Below, one piece after another: positions 9,946-18,523 of a DNA stretch of 64,000 nt. Made by a program: the position numbers and the translations under genes. Each line of letters opens with the position of its first letter. Within the stretch, counting starts at the first letter, position 1. This stretch comes from UBA5004 sp964342515 (lineage in GTDB: Bacteria > Patescibacteriota > Minisyncoccia > Phycocordibacterales > Zambryskibacteraceae). The DNA is taken from positions 1-64,000 of the forward strand of contig CAYFFP010000002.1 in the NCBI GenBank assembly GCA_964342515.1, in the 5' to 3' direction. The notes beneath the pieces were generated by a model that did no database searches, was not told where the DNA came from, and saw nothing but the letters and a program-made list of their open reading frames with translations.

Positions 9946-11475
9946 ATGAGTTTTTCGAAAGTTTATGCCGCGCAGACGCAGCTCTTGAAAGTCACTCCGA
10001 TTTCCGTAGAAACCGATATCACGCGCGGAACGCTTTTCGCCTTTAATATCGTGGGACTCCCCGACAAAGCGGTCGAGGAAGCAAGAGACAGAGTAAGCGC
10101 CGCCATCAAGAATTCGGGATTTAAGTCGCCGAAAAGCAGTAACCACAAAATCGTTACCTCCTTGGCGCCCGCGGGAGTGGAGAAGCAGGGGACGCACTTC
10201 GATCTTGCCATTGCGCTCTCGTACCTTCTGGCCAACGAAGATCTCGCGTTTGATCCGGAGAAAAAGATTTTCCTCGGAGAACTTGCTTTGGACGGCAAGG
10301 TCAGGCCGGTGCGCGGAGTACTCCCCGTAGCCAGCTTCGCCAAAGCGGCAGGATTTAAAGAGCTTTACGTGCCAAGAGAGAATGGGGCGGAGGCGGCTCT
10401 TATTGACGGCATTCTTGTCTTCGGCATCTCGAGTCTGACAGAACTCATCGAACATCTGATTGGAGACGAGCCGCTCGACTCTGTTGATAAGACGGAGTTG
10501 CCGGAAGATGTCGTTGTAAGCCCGACCGATTTTACGGACGTGCGCGGACAGGAGAGGGCAAAGAGGGGGCTTCTTATCGCGGCGGCGGGCGGGCACAACG
10601 TCGCCATGTACGGTCCGCCCGGCACCGGTAAGACCATGTTGGCCAAAGCCTTCGCGGGTATATTGCCGAAACTTGCTTTCGAAGAAGCGCTGGAAGCCAC
10701 CGGCATTCATTCCGTTGCCGGCACGCTGCAAGAAACTTTTATCACCAATCCGCCCTTCCGCTCGCCGCATCATACCGCCTCATACGTTTCGCTTGTCGGC
10801 GGAGGAACGACGCCGCGGCCGGGAGAGATTACGCTTGCGCATCACGGCGTTTTATTTATGGACGAATTCCCCGAGTTTGAAAGGCGGGTAATAGAAAGTT
10901 TGCGCCAACCGCTTGAAGACAAAGTCGTATCCGTCGCGCGAGCGAAAGGTACGGCACATTTCCCGGCCAATGTGATGCTTATCGCCTCGATGAACCCCTG
11001 CCCGTGCGGTAATTACGGCTTCCGCGGCAAGCAATGCATCTGCACGCCCTCGACACTCCAGCGCTACAGAAGAAAAATGTCTGGCCCCATCATGGACCGC
11101 ATCGATATTTGGGTAGAAGTAGACAGAATCGCGCCGCACGAACTCGGCAGTACCGGTAAAACGGGAGAAGAGAGCAAAACTTTCAGAGAAAAAGTGGTCG
11201 GGGCAAGAAAAATCCAGCAAGAAAGATTCAAAAACTTGAAGTTTAGAAGAAATGGCGAGATGTCCGCGCGCGATTTAGTTTCATTAGTGTTTCTGGAGAA
11301 AGAAGCGGAGAAAGCATTAAACCTTGCCGCCGAGCGCTTGGGCTTCTCCCCGCGCGTTTATCACCGGATGATAAAAGTAGCCCGCACCATCGCCGATTTG
11401 GAAGGAAGCGAGGCCGTCAAAAGCAACCACATCCTCGAAGCAGTCGAGTATAGACCTAAAAAATTCGATCTTTAA
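9946..11475 (+). CDS. comM: ComM/YifB-like AAA+ ATPase (Mg-chelatase-like)
   Basis: Hexameric helicase-like AAA+ protein; the ComM branch promotes branch migration when transformed DNA is integrated. N-terminal domain: SVETDITRG and VGLPDKAVEEARDRV. AAA+ core: Walker A GPPGTGKTMLAK (about residue 227), Walker B LFMDEFPEF, sensor region with MNPCPCGNYG. The C-terminal HRMIKVARTIADLEG is conserved. 509 aa is the full length. Type IV pilus genes elsewhere in the window make a role in DNA uptake plausible. Confidence 0.93.
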   Translation: MSFSKVYAAQTQLLKVTPISVETDITRGTLFAFNIVGLPDKAVEEARDRVSAAIKNSGFKSPKSSNHKIVTSLAPAGVEKQGTHFDLAIALSYLLANEDLAFDPEKKIFLGELALDGKVRPVRGVLPVASFAKAAGFKELYVPRENGAEAALIDGILVFGISSLTELIEHLIGDEPLDSVDKTELPEDVVVSPTDFTDVRGQERAKRGLLIAAAGGHNVAMYGPPGTGKTMLAKAFAGILPKLAFEEALEATGIHSVAGTLQETFITNPPFRSPHHTASYVSLVGGGTTPRPGEITLAHHGVLFMDEFPEFERRVIESLRQPLEDKVVSVARAKGTAHFPANVMLIASMNPCPCGNYGFRGKQCICTPSTLQRYRRKMSGPIMDRIDIWVEVDRIAPHELGSTGKTGEESKTFREKVVGARKIQQERFKNLKFRRNGEMSARDLVSLVFLEKEAEKALNLAAERLGFSPRVYHRMIKVARTIADLEGSEAVKSNHILEAVEYRPKKFDL

Positions 11476-12473
11476 AACGGATTTCTGGCGCCGCGAACTT
11501 CGAAGTGGACGTGAGGACCGGTGGTTTTGCCGGTCAGGCCGATTGAACCGATGACTTGGCCTTGCTCGACGTATTGTCCCACTGAAACATTATTAGCGCC
11601 CATGTGAGCATAGAGAGTCTGCGTGCCGTTAGCGTGGCTTATAACTACGTAAGTACCGTAGCCGCCATTCCAGCCACCAGTGCGGGAAATAATAACTTTG
11701 CCGTCGGCGGAGGCGAAGATTGGAGTGCCGATTGACGCCGCGAGGTCAATGCCATTGTGACCATGGATGCCTTGGGTCTTCCGGCCGCCGTTGATGGGAC
11801 GCAAGAAGTAACCGGAAGCAACCGATTGATTATTCGAGGACTGCGAAGCAATCGAGGATTGAGAGGAGCTTAAGACACCGTCAGGGATAATAATGACATC
11901 GCCGGCGATAATCTTGGCATTAGCCGGAATACTGTTGTAAGAAAGAATATCGTCGAGGTCGGCCTGATACTTCTTGGCGATGCTTTGCAAAGTGTCGCCG
12001 CTCTTTACGGTGTGGCGCACGCCGGAGATAGGAAGAATGACAAGCTCCTGGCCAATCCTCACGGTATTGCTCTTCAGGTCGTTGGCCCAGCGGATGGTAT
12101 TGACCGAGACGCTAAACATCTCCGCGATTTCCCCCAGCGTATCGCCCTCGCGCACCACATAGACGCTAATCTCTCCGGTGCCGGATTTGCCTAGATCAAT
12201 GAAGGTCCCTCCTTCTTCTCCCAGAGGAGAGAGAGCGGTCTCGTCGACTATCGCCACCACCGGTCCGCCGATACTGGTGGGGTTGGAGTTTAAGTAACCC
12301 TCGAGAAGTTCCATGGTCTGGGAGTTGCCGACCTCTTTCGTTTCCGGTGAACGCCTAAGCTCCCCCTGACTTTTGGCAGATATAAGGCTTGGAATAATAA
12401 TCAGCCCCGAGGAGACCAAGAGGCCCAAGAGCAGAAAATGGCTCGATAGAGCCATGGGACCACGTTCTTTCAT
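11472..12473 (-). CDS. LysM-M23 peptidoglycan endopeptidase
   Basis: 333 aa from the chosen ATG at 12473, whose minus-strand TATAAT (12492-12487) sits 13 nt upstream. Order: signal/membrane segment (about 8-30), a linker, two LysM domains (VREGDTLGEIAEMFSVS and VKSGDTLQSIAKKYQAD), then an M23 zinc metallopeptidase with the HNGIDL (H-x3-D) and HVHFEVRG (HxH) ligands. It cleaves peptide cross-links of the wall, or acts as an activator if inactive; the ligands seem intact. It ends overlapping comM by 4 nt, convergently. Confidence 0.93.
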   Translation of the reverse strand: MKERGPMALSSHFLLLGLLVSSGLIIIPSLISAKSQGELRRSPETKEVGNSQTMELLEGYLNSNPTSIGGPVVAIVDETALSPLGEEGGTFIDLGKSGTGEISVYVVREGDTLGEIAEMFSVSVNTIRWANDLKSNTVRIGQELVILPISGVRHTVKSGDTLQSIAKKYQADLDDILSYNSIPANAKIIAGDVIIIPDGVLSSSQSSIASQSSNNQSVASGYFLRPINGGRKTQGIHGHNGIDLAASIGTPIFASADGKVIISRTGGWNGGYGTYVVISHANGTQTLYAHMGANNVSVGQYVEQGQVIGSIGLTGKTTGPHVHFEVRGARNPF

Positions 12474-12503
12474 TGCTGTAAATATCATTATATACCTCTG
12501 TGC

Positions 12504-12509
12504 TATAGT
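12504..12509 (+). promoter_or_regulatory. -10 box of uvrD, leaderless
   Basis: TGCTATAGT extended -10; the TATAGT ends 6 nt before the GTG at 12516. An upstream GTG at 12510 would overlap the promoter, so 12516 is preferred. Confidence 0.55.
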
Positions 12510-12515
12510 GTGCCA

Positions 12516-14441
12516 GTGAGTTATCAACCCCTCAATTCCGAGCAGAAAAGGGCTGTCGAGACAACTAGTGGACCGCTTTTAATACTGGCGGGCGCCGGTG
12601 CCGGCAAGACCAAGACCATAGTCGAGAGAATTAAGCATCTGGTTAAAGAAGGGGTAGCCCCCAGTTCAATATTGGCCATAACTTTCACCAACAAGGCGGC
12701 GAAGGAAATGCGAGAGAGGATAGAATCGGGATTAAGGAGCGACCCCGACATCAACAGACCGATATCAATGGCCGAAAGGCCGTTCATCAGCACCTTCCAT
12801 TCGCTTGGCGTTCATATTTTGCGAGAGCACTCCCGCCTGGCAGGAATAACCAGACACTTTACAATCTTCGACCGCGATGACAGCAAGAGAGCTATTAAAG
12901 AAGCTCTCACAAACCTTGGCTTCGATCAGAAAACTCACGAGCCAGGAAAATTCTTGGGCATTATTTCGAAAGAAAAGGGTAAAGGATTGAATGCTCTGGG
13001 TTACCAGAATTCAGAAAGAAGTGGATACATCGCGGACGCAGTGGGAGTTGTCTGGCCCGAGTATGAACGGATACTAAAGAGAGACAATGCGCTTGACTTC
13101 GACGACCTTCTGCTCAAGACGGAGAACTTATTGAGAGAGGAACCGGCGGTGCGCGATTACTACAGAAAGGTTTGGCGCTACATCCACATTGACGAATACC
13201 AAGACACCAACCGGGTGCAATACGAAATTTCCAAGATGTTGGTCGGACCGGCATACAATATCTGCGCCGTCGGAGACATCGACCAGAATATTTATTCTTG
13301 GCGCGGCGCGGAGCTTAAAAATATTCTGGCGTTCGAGAAAGACTATCCGGATACTTTGGTCATCACCCTCGAGGAGAACTACCGCTCGACCAGAAATATT
13401 TTGGAGGCCGCCAATACTATCATCGAGAAGAATAAAGTGCGGGTGCCGAAGAATCTGCGGACGTCCAATGCCCGTGGAGAAAAGATTGCCTTAGCCGCTC
13501 TCCTCGATGAGACGGACGAGGCGGAATTTATCGCGAGCTATGCGGAGGAGTTTATAAGAAAAGGGACAAGTCCCGATGAAATCGCGGTGCTTTACCGCGC
13601 CAATTTCCAATCCCGCGTTCTGGAAGAAGCATTTTTAAAATCTGGCGTTCCGTACCAAATTCTAGGCACCAGATTCTTCGAGAGGAGGGAGGTCAAGGAT
13701 ATTCTCTCTTACCTGCGCGCGGCGCTTAACCCCGAGAGTCTTGCCGACCTTAAGCGCGTTATCAATACTCCGGCGCGGGGCATCGGCAAAACTACCATTG
13801 CTAAAATCTTTATGGGGCAAAAAGAGACATTGCCCTTAGCCATGAGAGCGAAGTATGCCAAGTTCCAGCATCTTTTGTCAGAAATTGCCGAAGCAGCCGT
13901 GACAAAAACACCGGCCGAAGCCGTGGCTTTTATCATCAAGGCCTCGGGACTCGAAGAAGAGTTTAAATCCTCCGGCGAGGATGGCGCCTCGCGGCTTGAA
14001 AATGTTTATGAATTAGTAAGCTTTGCCGAAAGATATTCGGACTGCGAAATCTTTCTTACCGACGCGGCGCTCCAGAGCGACCAAGATGAATTGAAAGAAG
14101 AAGAGAAAGCGGTGCGACTCATGACGGTGCATGCCGCCAAGGGACTCGAATTCGATGTCGTCTTTATCTCCGGGTTAGAAGAAGGACTCTTTCCCCACGA
14201 AAAAGTAAATGACGATCGCCTAACGCCGGAAGAGCAGGAGGAGGAGAGGCGGCTCTTCTACGTGGCGCTCACCCGCGCGAGGAAAAAGTTGGTTCTATCT
14301 TACGCGCAAGCGCGCACCATGTTCGGCAGACAGACTATCAACATACCTTCGGAGTTTATTTCAGACATCCCAGAGAATCTAATCGACCCCGAAGGAGAGC
14401 GAGCCCCCTACGGGGCAAGAGAAGATGCCATCGAATTCTAA
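12516..14441 (+). CDS. uvrD: UvrD/PcrA-type superfamily 1 DNA helicase
   Basis: 641 aa, 3'-5' helicase used in repair and rolling-circle replication. Helicase motifs in order: Q-motif NSEQKRAVE, Walker A AGAGAGKTKT, Ia ITFTNKAAKEM, II DEYQDTN, III GDIDQNIYSWRGA, IV ENYRSTRNIL, V TVHAAKGLEFDVVFISGLEEG, VI YVALTRARKKL. The chosen GTG start follows the -10 box by 6 nt and gives the usual short N-terminus. The C-terminus is short, without an obvious RNA-polymerase-binding Tudor domain. Confidence 0.95.
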   Translation: MSYQPLNSEQKRAVETTSGPLLILAGAGAGKTKTIVERIKHLVKEGVAPSSILAITFTNKAAKEMRERIESGLRSDPDINRPISMAERPFISTFHSLGVHILREHSRLAGITRHFTIFDRDDSKRAIKEALTNLGFDQKTHEPGKFLGIISKEKGKGLNALGYQNSERSGYIADAVGVVWPEYERILKRDNALDFDDLLLKTENLLREEPAVRDYYRKVWRYIHIDEYQDTNRVQYEISKMLVGPAYNICAVGDIDQNIYSWRGAELKNILAFEKDYPDTLVITLEENYRSTRNILEAANTIIEKNKVRVPKNLRTSNARGEKIALAALLDETDEAEFIASYAEEFIRKGTSPDEIAVLYRANFQSRVLEEAFLKSGVPYQILGTRFFERREVKDILSYLRAALNPESLADLKRVINTPARGIGKTTIAKIFMGQKETLPLAMRAKYAKFQHLLSEIAEAAVTKTPAEAVAFIIKASGLEEEFKSSGEDGASRLENVYELVSFAERYSDCEIFLTDAALQSDQDELKEEEKAVRLMTVHAAKGLEFDVVFISGLEEGLFPHEKVNDDRLTPEEQEEERRLFYVALTRARKKLVLSYAQARTMFGRQTINIPSEFISDIPENLIDPEGERAPYGAREDAIEF

Positions 14442-14455
14442 ATCCGAAACAACTT

Positions 14456-14474
14456 GTTGACACCGAGTGTCAAC
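14456..14474. repeat. Family A palindrome GTTGACACCGAGTGTCAAC upstream of the RAYT gene
   Basis: Full 19-bp copy: 8-bp arms and CGA spacer, 17 bp before the transposase start. It contains TTGACA (14457-14462), the perfect -35 hexamer, 16 bp upstream of TAAGAT. Confidence 0.85.
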
Positions 14475-14484
14475 ATGCTAAGAT
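14457..14484 (+). promoter_or_regulatory. Promoter of the RAYT gene, -35 inside the palindrome
   Basis: TTGACA at 14457-14462 (inside the family A repeat), 16-bp spacer, extended -10 TGCTAAGAT ending at 14484, then 6 nt to the ATG at 14491. The transcript would be leaderless. Confidence 0.55.
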
Positions 14485-14490
14485 TTTAGT

Positions 14491-15117
14491 ATGAGAGAAG
14501 TTGTTTTTGTGGAAAAAGAGTTTTATCACATTTACAACAGAGCTGTAGATAAGCGAAATTTGTTTAATAACTTTGGCGATACTGAGCGATTTTTTAATGG
14601 AATTGAGCAATTTAATACCCCAAAAGTACTTGGGAATTTGCTACGTGGACACCGAGTGTCAACAGACCCGAAACTTGTTAATATAATTGCTTACTGCGTT
14701 AATCCGAATCACTTCCACTTTATTTTGGAACAAGTCGAGGAGCGAGGTATCGAGAGGTTTATGCATAAACTCGGCATGGGTTATTCAAAATACTTCAATA
14801 CGAAATACGAAAGATCGGGAGCGCTGTTCCAAGGGAAGTTCCAAGCGAAACTTATCGACTCTAACGGATATCTTCTCCACTTAAGCACTTACATAAATTT
14901 GAATCATCTGGCGCATGGCCGTGGACACTCGGTGTCAACATTAAGCAGAACGAGTTGGGACGAGTACACGCGCGAGAATTTTACCGATGGCATTTGCAAG
15001 AAAGAAATCGTGCTGGGACAATTTAAAAATAAAAAAGAATATAAAAAATTCGCCGAAGAAAGTTTGGAGGGAATTATTAGAAGGAAAATAATGCTTGAAG
15101 AGTTCGATGAGAGCTAA
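14491..15117 (+). CDS. REP-associated tyrosine transposase (RAYT, IS200/IS605-like Y1 HUH family)
   Basis: 208 aa. The start EKEFYHIYNRAVDKRNLFNN, the HUH motif in YCVNPNHFHFILEQ (His-Phe-His), and the helix with the likely nucleophile (MGYSKYFNTKYERSGALFQGKFQ) are RAYT hallmarks. The STYINLNHL segment is conserved too. RAYTs are single-copy relatives of IS200 transposases that act on short palindromic REP sequences. Such a sequence sits just upstream and in nearby genes. Two copies lie inside this gene in frame (residues about 53-57 and 145-149). No flanking IS ends are seen. Confidence 0.88.
   Translation: MREVVFVEKEFYHIYNRAVDKRNLFNNFGDTERFFNGIEQFNTPKVLGNLLRGHRVSTDPKLVNIIAYCVNPNHFHFILEQVEERGIERFMHKLGMGYSKYFNTKYERSGALFQGKFQAKLIDSNGYLLHLSTYINLNHLAHGRGHSVSTLSRTSWDEYTRENFTDGICKKEIVLGQFKNKKEYKKFAEESLEGIIRRKIMLEEFDES
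14648..14660. repeat. Family A palindrome inside the RAYT gene, copy 1
   Basis: GACACCGAGTGTC read in frame as Gly-His-Arg-Val-Ser. The base pair that would make a TGA codon in this frame is G, giving GGA. Flank CGTGGACAC is shared with copy 2. Confidence 0.8.
14924..14936. repeat. Family A palindrome inside the RAYT gene, copy 2
   Basis: GACACTCGGTGTC, same flanks as copy 1 but with TCG instead of CGA in the centre. Translated Gly-His-Ser-Val-Ser in a loop after the conserved LNHLAH segment; again GGA replaces TGA. Confidence 0.8.
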
Positions 15118-15898
15118 AAAATCCTTGGGGCAGCATTTTTTGAGAAGCGAGAGAGCGCTTAAGAAAATTATCGAGGCCGGAGAAGTTTCCGCCGCCGACA
15201 CAATCTTGGAAATCGGTCCGGGGCAAGGAGCTTTGACGGAAAAGCTGTTAGCTGTCGGCTGTCAGCTGTTAGCCGTGGAAAAAGACGATGAGCTATATGA
15301 GTTTCTAAAAAATAAATTTCGGGAAGAGATAGAAAATAAAAAATTAATTTTAATTCATGATGACATCTTGAATTTTGATTTATCTAAGCTAAAAGCCGCA
15401 AGCTATAAGCTGATAGCCAATATTCCTTACAACATCACCGGCGCGATTTTGGAAAAGTTTCTATCTGCCGAGTATTCACCTTCGCTTTGTGTGCTTCTGG
15501 TACAAAAAGAAGTAGCGGAAAGAATAGTGGCAAAAGACGGGAAGGAGAGTATTTTATCCATTTCGGTGAAAGTTTACGGCAAGCCGACTTACATAGAGAC
15601 CGTCAAAGCGGGCTCTTTCGTCCCTAGGCCCAAGGTAGATTCGGCTATCATCGCAATAAATGACATCTCTAAAGGATTTTTTGATGTTGACACCGAGTGT
15701 CAACAAGAGGAATTTTTCCGGATACTTAAGGCGGGATTTAAGTCGAAGAGGAAGAAATTACTCTCTAATTTGGCGACAATTTACGATAAGAATAAGGTTA
15801 GAGAGATGTTTCAAAAACTAAATTTGGATGAAAATATCAGAGCCGAAGATGTCTCCCTCGAAATCTGGCGACAACTGGCTTCAATTCTTATCAAATAG
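15107..15898 (+). CDS. rsmA: 16S rRNA (adenine1518/1519-N6)-dimethyltransferase
   Basis: 263 aa. SAM-binding motif LEIGPGQGALTEKL, the adenine pocket NIPYNITGA, and KKSLGQHFL at the start are diagnostic of RsmA/KsgA. It dimethylates two adenines in helix 45 during 30S maturation. The ATG at 15107 overlaps the RAYT stop by 11 nt; a TTG at 15095 is an alternative. Three repeat insertions are carried in frame: two (AGCYNNN)5 arrays (residues about 46-58 and 93-104) and one family A palindrome (about 194-200), all in loops or domain edges. Confidence 0.93.
   Translation: MRAKKSLGQHFLRSERALKKIIEAGEVSAADTILEIGPGQGALTEKLLAVGCQLLAVEKDDELYEFLKNKFREEIENKKLILIHDDILNFDLSKLKAASYKLIANIPYNITGAILEKFLSAEYSPSLCVLLVQKEVAERIVAKDGKESILSISVKVYGKPTYIETVKAGSFVPRPKVDSAIIAINDISKGFFDVDTECQQEEFFRILKAGFKSKRKKLLSNLATIYDKNKVREMFQKLNLDENIRAEDVSLEIWRQLASILIK
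15244..15278. repeat. Heptad array AGCYNNN x5 in rsmA, first
   Basis: Five consecutive 7-mers (AGCTGTT, AGCTGTC, GGCTGTC, AGCTGTT, AGCCGTG). Coding reads LLAVGCQLLAV. The last unit begins AGCC as in the other two arrays. Confidence 0.65.
15387..15418. repeat. Heptad array AGCYNNN x5 in rsmA, second
   Basis: AGCTAAA, AGCCGCA, AGCTATA, AGCTGAT, AGCC. It encodes KLKAASYKLIA next to the catalytic NIPY motif. Confidence 0.6.
15686..15704. repeat. Family A palindrome inside rsmA
   Basis: GTTGACACCGAGTGTCAAC read as Val-Asp-Thr-Glu-Cys-Gln, between the last strand of the catalytic domain and the C-terminal helices. Confidence 0.85.
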
Positions 15899-16292
15899 GT
15901 TTGCTAGTGCCAACTTGAGTAATCACTCCGGCCGCAGGCAGGGGGAAACATCCGACTCCGGGCGGGGGCACCAGCATCCAGCAGGCTTGCACTCCCGGAA
16001 GATAAGACCCTAAATGCCATGTAACCGGCACTCCGATATTAAACCAAGCAAAAAGACGGCTTGCATATGGAACATAGACTAGAGAGCCGGTAGCCGGAAC
16101 TGGAGCACCGAGGTAGAGAGGGGTAAACCAAATCCAGAGATTGCCTATAAAACCCGGGCAAGTGCAAGGAACAGTGTAAGAAACCAAACCGCCAAAAGGC
16201 AAACCCAGCGACACTGCGCGAGCGGAAGATAGAGGAAGAAAAATAAAGACACAAACAACAAAAATCAGTGTTGAGCGGTATCTAACTTTCAT
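15891..16292 (-). CDS. Secreted hydrophobic protein next to the T4SS-like cluster, unknown function
   Basis: 133 aa with a signal peptide (about 1-26, ending SSARA). The mature part is rich in Gly, Pro, Tyr and Trp and has four cysteines (CTCPG, ACW, GCF), suggesting a disulfide-stabilised small exported protein. No family is recognised. Its 3' end overlaps rsmA by 8 nt, convergently, and it is divergent from the block at 16362. It may be a surface component of the secretion cluster. Confidence 0.55.
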   Translation of the reverse strand: MKVRYRSTLIFVVCVFIFLPLSSARAVSLGLPFGGLVSYTVPCTCPGFIGNLWIWFTPLYLGAPVPATGSLVYVPYASRLFAWFNIGVPVTWHLGSYLPGVQACWMLVPPPGVGCFPLPAAGVITQVGTSKPI

Positions 16293-16348
16293 TAACTTAA
16301 TTATACACCAAGCGCCGAAAGCCGTCCGATTTGCGGAAAAATCTCTGA

Positions 16349-16354
16349 TACAAT
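16349..16354 (+). promoter_or_regulatory. -10 box of the 16362 operon
   Basis: Extended TGATACAAT; TACAAT ends 7 nt before the ATG. Drives four overlapping genes to 20939. Confidence 0.5.
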
Positions 16355-16361
16355 TAGGGCA

Positions 16362-17120
16362 ATGCGATTCAATATCGTCTTTGCAATTTTGGCATCGATT
16401 GTTCTTATCGGAGGGGCTTCTTGGGTAAGATTCGCGCGGACAAATCCGTTTGCTGTTTCATATTTGGCCATTGTTCCCAATCAGCTCGAGTCTGAAAATG
16501 ATATCCTAGAAAGCTTTTTAAATCCTAAAGTTCCCGACAAAGAACCGGCCTTGCCTCTTTCTCAAACAGATATACTCGGCAGACAGCTATTTTCCGATTA
16601 TATGGCCCTTAAATCCCGCGACCAACTTGACTCAAATAGTCTAAAATCCCTAATCAACAAATACTCCGGCGGTATTTTAAGCTTCGAATCCCGCCCGAGC
16701 GTTTCAAAGGAGCAAATCAATATTGTCCCCGATTCGACTGACAACTCAAAAATTTATATCCAGAAAATATTCGAGACGCGCGCCAAGTACGCCGGCCTAG
16801 TCGTTAATTCTTTCGGCCAGAGAAACTTTACCGATATCGATGATCCGGACTTCAAAGAGCTCACGGCTTATGCGGCAAAACTTTATCAGGAAGCGGCCGC
16901 CGAGCTCAAGAAAATTCCCGTACCCGTATCTTTAGCGGACAACCATATCAAACTCATAGAAAATTATTTGTCGAGTTCAAGCTCCATCGGCGCTCTTAGT
17001 AATATTGCCGAGGACCCGGCCCGCACATATGCCGCGCTCAATACTTACGCCCAAAATGTAAATGAAGAAGAGCGCCTGCTTGCCAATATACAACTGGCAA
17101 TCCTAACGAACGGCATATGA
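16362..17120 (+). CDS. Membrane-anchored protein, first gene of a T4SS-like operon
   Basis: 252 aa: an N-terminal transmembrane or signal segment (about 4-24), then a mostly helical extracytoplasmic domain with no cysteine and no recognised motif. It overlaps the next gene by 4 nt (ATGA), the first of three such overlaps joining 16362-20939 into one transcript that includes the VirB6-like channel gene. A structural role in the envelope part of the machine is an inference from position only. Confidence 0.6.
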   Translation: MRFNIVFAILASIVLIGGASWVRFARTNPFAVSYLAIVPNQLESENDILESFLNPKVPDKEPALPLSQTDILGRQLFSDYMALKSRDQLDSNSLKSLINKYSGGILSFESRPSVSKEQINIVPDSTDNSKIYIQKIFETRAKYAGLVVNSFGQRNFTDIDDPDFKELTAYAAKLYQEAAAELKKIPVPVSLADNHIKLIENYLSSSSSIGALSNIAEDPARTYAALNTYAQNVNEEERLLANIQLAILTNGI

Positions 17121-18523
17121 ATTACAGAAAGCGCGTAGCTACAAGTTTCATTCTCCTAACACTCTTTTCCACACTTCCTGTCACGGCAAAAGCGCAGCTT
17201 CCTTTGCTCCCCGGAGGAGCAATCCCCGGCATAGGAAATGCGGCAATCGGTGCTATACCGAGTGTGCCTGTTTCTAACATTAAGCTTGAAGCCAAAGAGA
17301 CTGGCATATCAATTTTCGGAGTAAGCATCCCCATAAGCTGGGACGGGTTGGCCATAATTATAGCCAAAAAGTTTATCGAAGGGATGGTTGACTCAACCAT
17401 TCTTTGGATAAACAGCGGCTTTGACGGCAATCCAGCATATATAACAAACCCGGAGCAATACTTCACTGACTTAGCGGATGGTATTGCGGGAGACTTCATC
17501 GCCGGTTCTGATTTGGGATTCCTTTGCTCGCCGTTTCAAACTCAAGTCAGATTAGCGCTACAAAAAGCATATAAACAACCGAGACTATTCCAATGCACCC
17601 TAACGGATGCGGTGGCAAACATTGAGGCCTTTTATGACGACTTCGACCAAGGAGGCTGGGACGCTTGGTTCTCTATGACGCAAAATAATCAAAATAATCC
17701 TTATGGAGCATACCTAGATGCTAAAATCGAACTCGACTCCCGCATCGCCAGCGCCGCGGGGCTCAAAAGAGAGCAATTGAATTGGGGCAGCGGTTTCCTC
17801 TCATTTGAGAAGTGCTCGGGGAACGAAATAGCGGATGGATTTGGAGGAAAAATCTGTTTGGACCAGAACGGCAATACCGCCCCTTACCATATAGTCACTC
17901 CCGGAGTGGCTATAGAGGGGCAGTTGCAGAATGTTCTTGGAACGGGAGTAAGACAGCTCGAGCTTGCCGACGAATTCGACGAACTTATCGGCGCTCTCTT
18001 GGGACAACTGTTGAAAGAAACTGTGTTCAGCGTCAAGGGATTGTTTAGTGCTCCGAGAGTATCGAGTGGGTCGAATCCCGGCATCAATCCTCCACCGGGA
18101 GTAGATATAGACGGAGACAATATCAACGATATTATTTTCGGCGGCGATAGCGAACCTTCGTGCGTATACGGCGGAGAATACCCGAATTGCCAAGGGTCAA
18201 AAGATGCCGAAGCAAACAGCGGCGTGATATGGGGTTATGTATTCGAAGATACCGACAGAGACGGCGCGCAAGACGCGGGCGAGCCATTCTCTTCCGGAAT
18301 ATCTGTCTATCTGCAGTCGGCGGAAGGAGAGAATCTGGGCACTAACTCAACCTTTAACGGCATTTACACTTTCGGACAACTTGCAAACGGCCAGAGTTAC
18401 AAAGTGGGTGTCACGGCGCCTTCCGGCTATACGGTCACCAGTAATAATGATGTATCGGTAACGGCCAGACCGTTAACAGCCGGCACTCCCGTGCAAAACT
18501 TCGGCATCGCTCCATCGCAATGA
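17117..18523 (+). CDS. Secreted protein with C-terminal SdrD/Cna-B-like domain, T4SS cluster
   Basis: 468 aa with signal peptide (about 1-26). Residues 30-330 have no recognised family. From about 370 onward comes a beta-sandwich of the SdrD/Cna-B type: VIWGYVFEDTDRDGAQDAGE (Ca-binding-like Asp-rich turn), then NGIYTFGQLANGQSYKV and a final strand. Such domains build rigid stalks on surface adhesins. Another Asp-rich turn, DIDGDNINDIIFGG, lies near residue 335. The protein probably forms an exposed part of the apparatus. Confidence 0.65.
   Translation: MNYRKRVATSFILLTLFSTLPVTAKAQLPLLPGGAIPGIGNAAIGAIPSVPVSNIKLEAKETGISIFGVSIPISWDGLAIIIAKKFIEGMVDSTILWINSGFDGNPAYITNPEQYFTDLADGIAGDFIAGSDLGFLCSPFQTQVRLALQKAYKQPRLFQCTLTDAVANIEAFYDDFDQGGWDAWFSMTQNNQNNPYGAYLDAKIELDSRIASAAGLKREQLNWGSGFLSFEKCSGNEIADGFGGKICLDQNGNTAPYHIVTPGVAIEGQLQNVLGTGVRQLELADEFDELIGALLGQLLKETVFSVKGLFSAPRVSSGSNPGINPPPGVDIDGDNINDIIFGGDSEPSCVYGGEYPNCQGSKDAEANSGVIWGYVFEDTDRDGAQDAGEPFSSGISVYLQSAEGENLGTNSTFNGIYTFGQLANGQSYKVGVTAPSGYTVTSNNDVSVTARPLTAGTPVQNFGIAPSQ

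Noticed and set aside
14491..15117. RAYT gene as a complete IS200/IS605 insertion sequence
   Set aside because: No TnpB, no left or right end hairpins of an IS, and a single gene tightly joined to rsmA. The palindrome arrangement fits a RAYT better.
17250..17270. TACCGAGTGTGCC in the 17117 gene
   Set aside because: Shares CCGAGTGT with family A but has no palindromic left arm.
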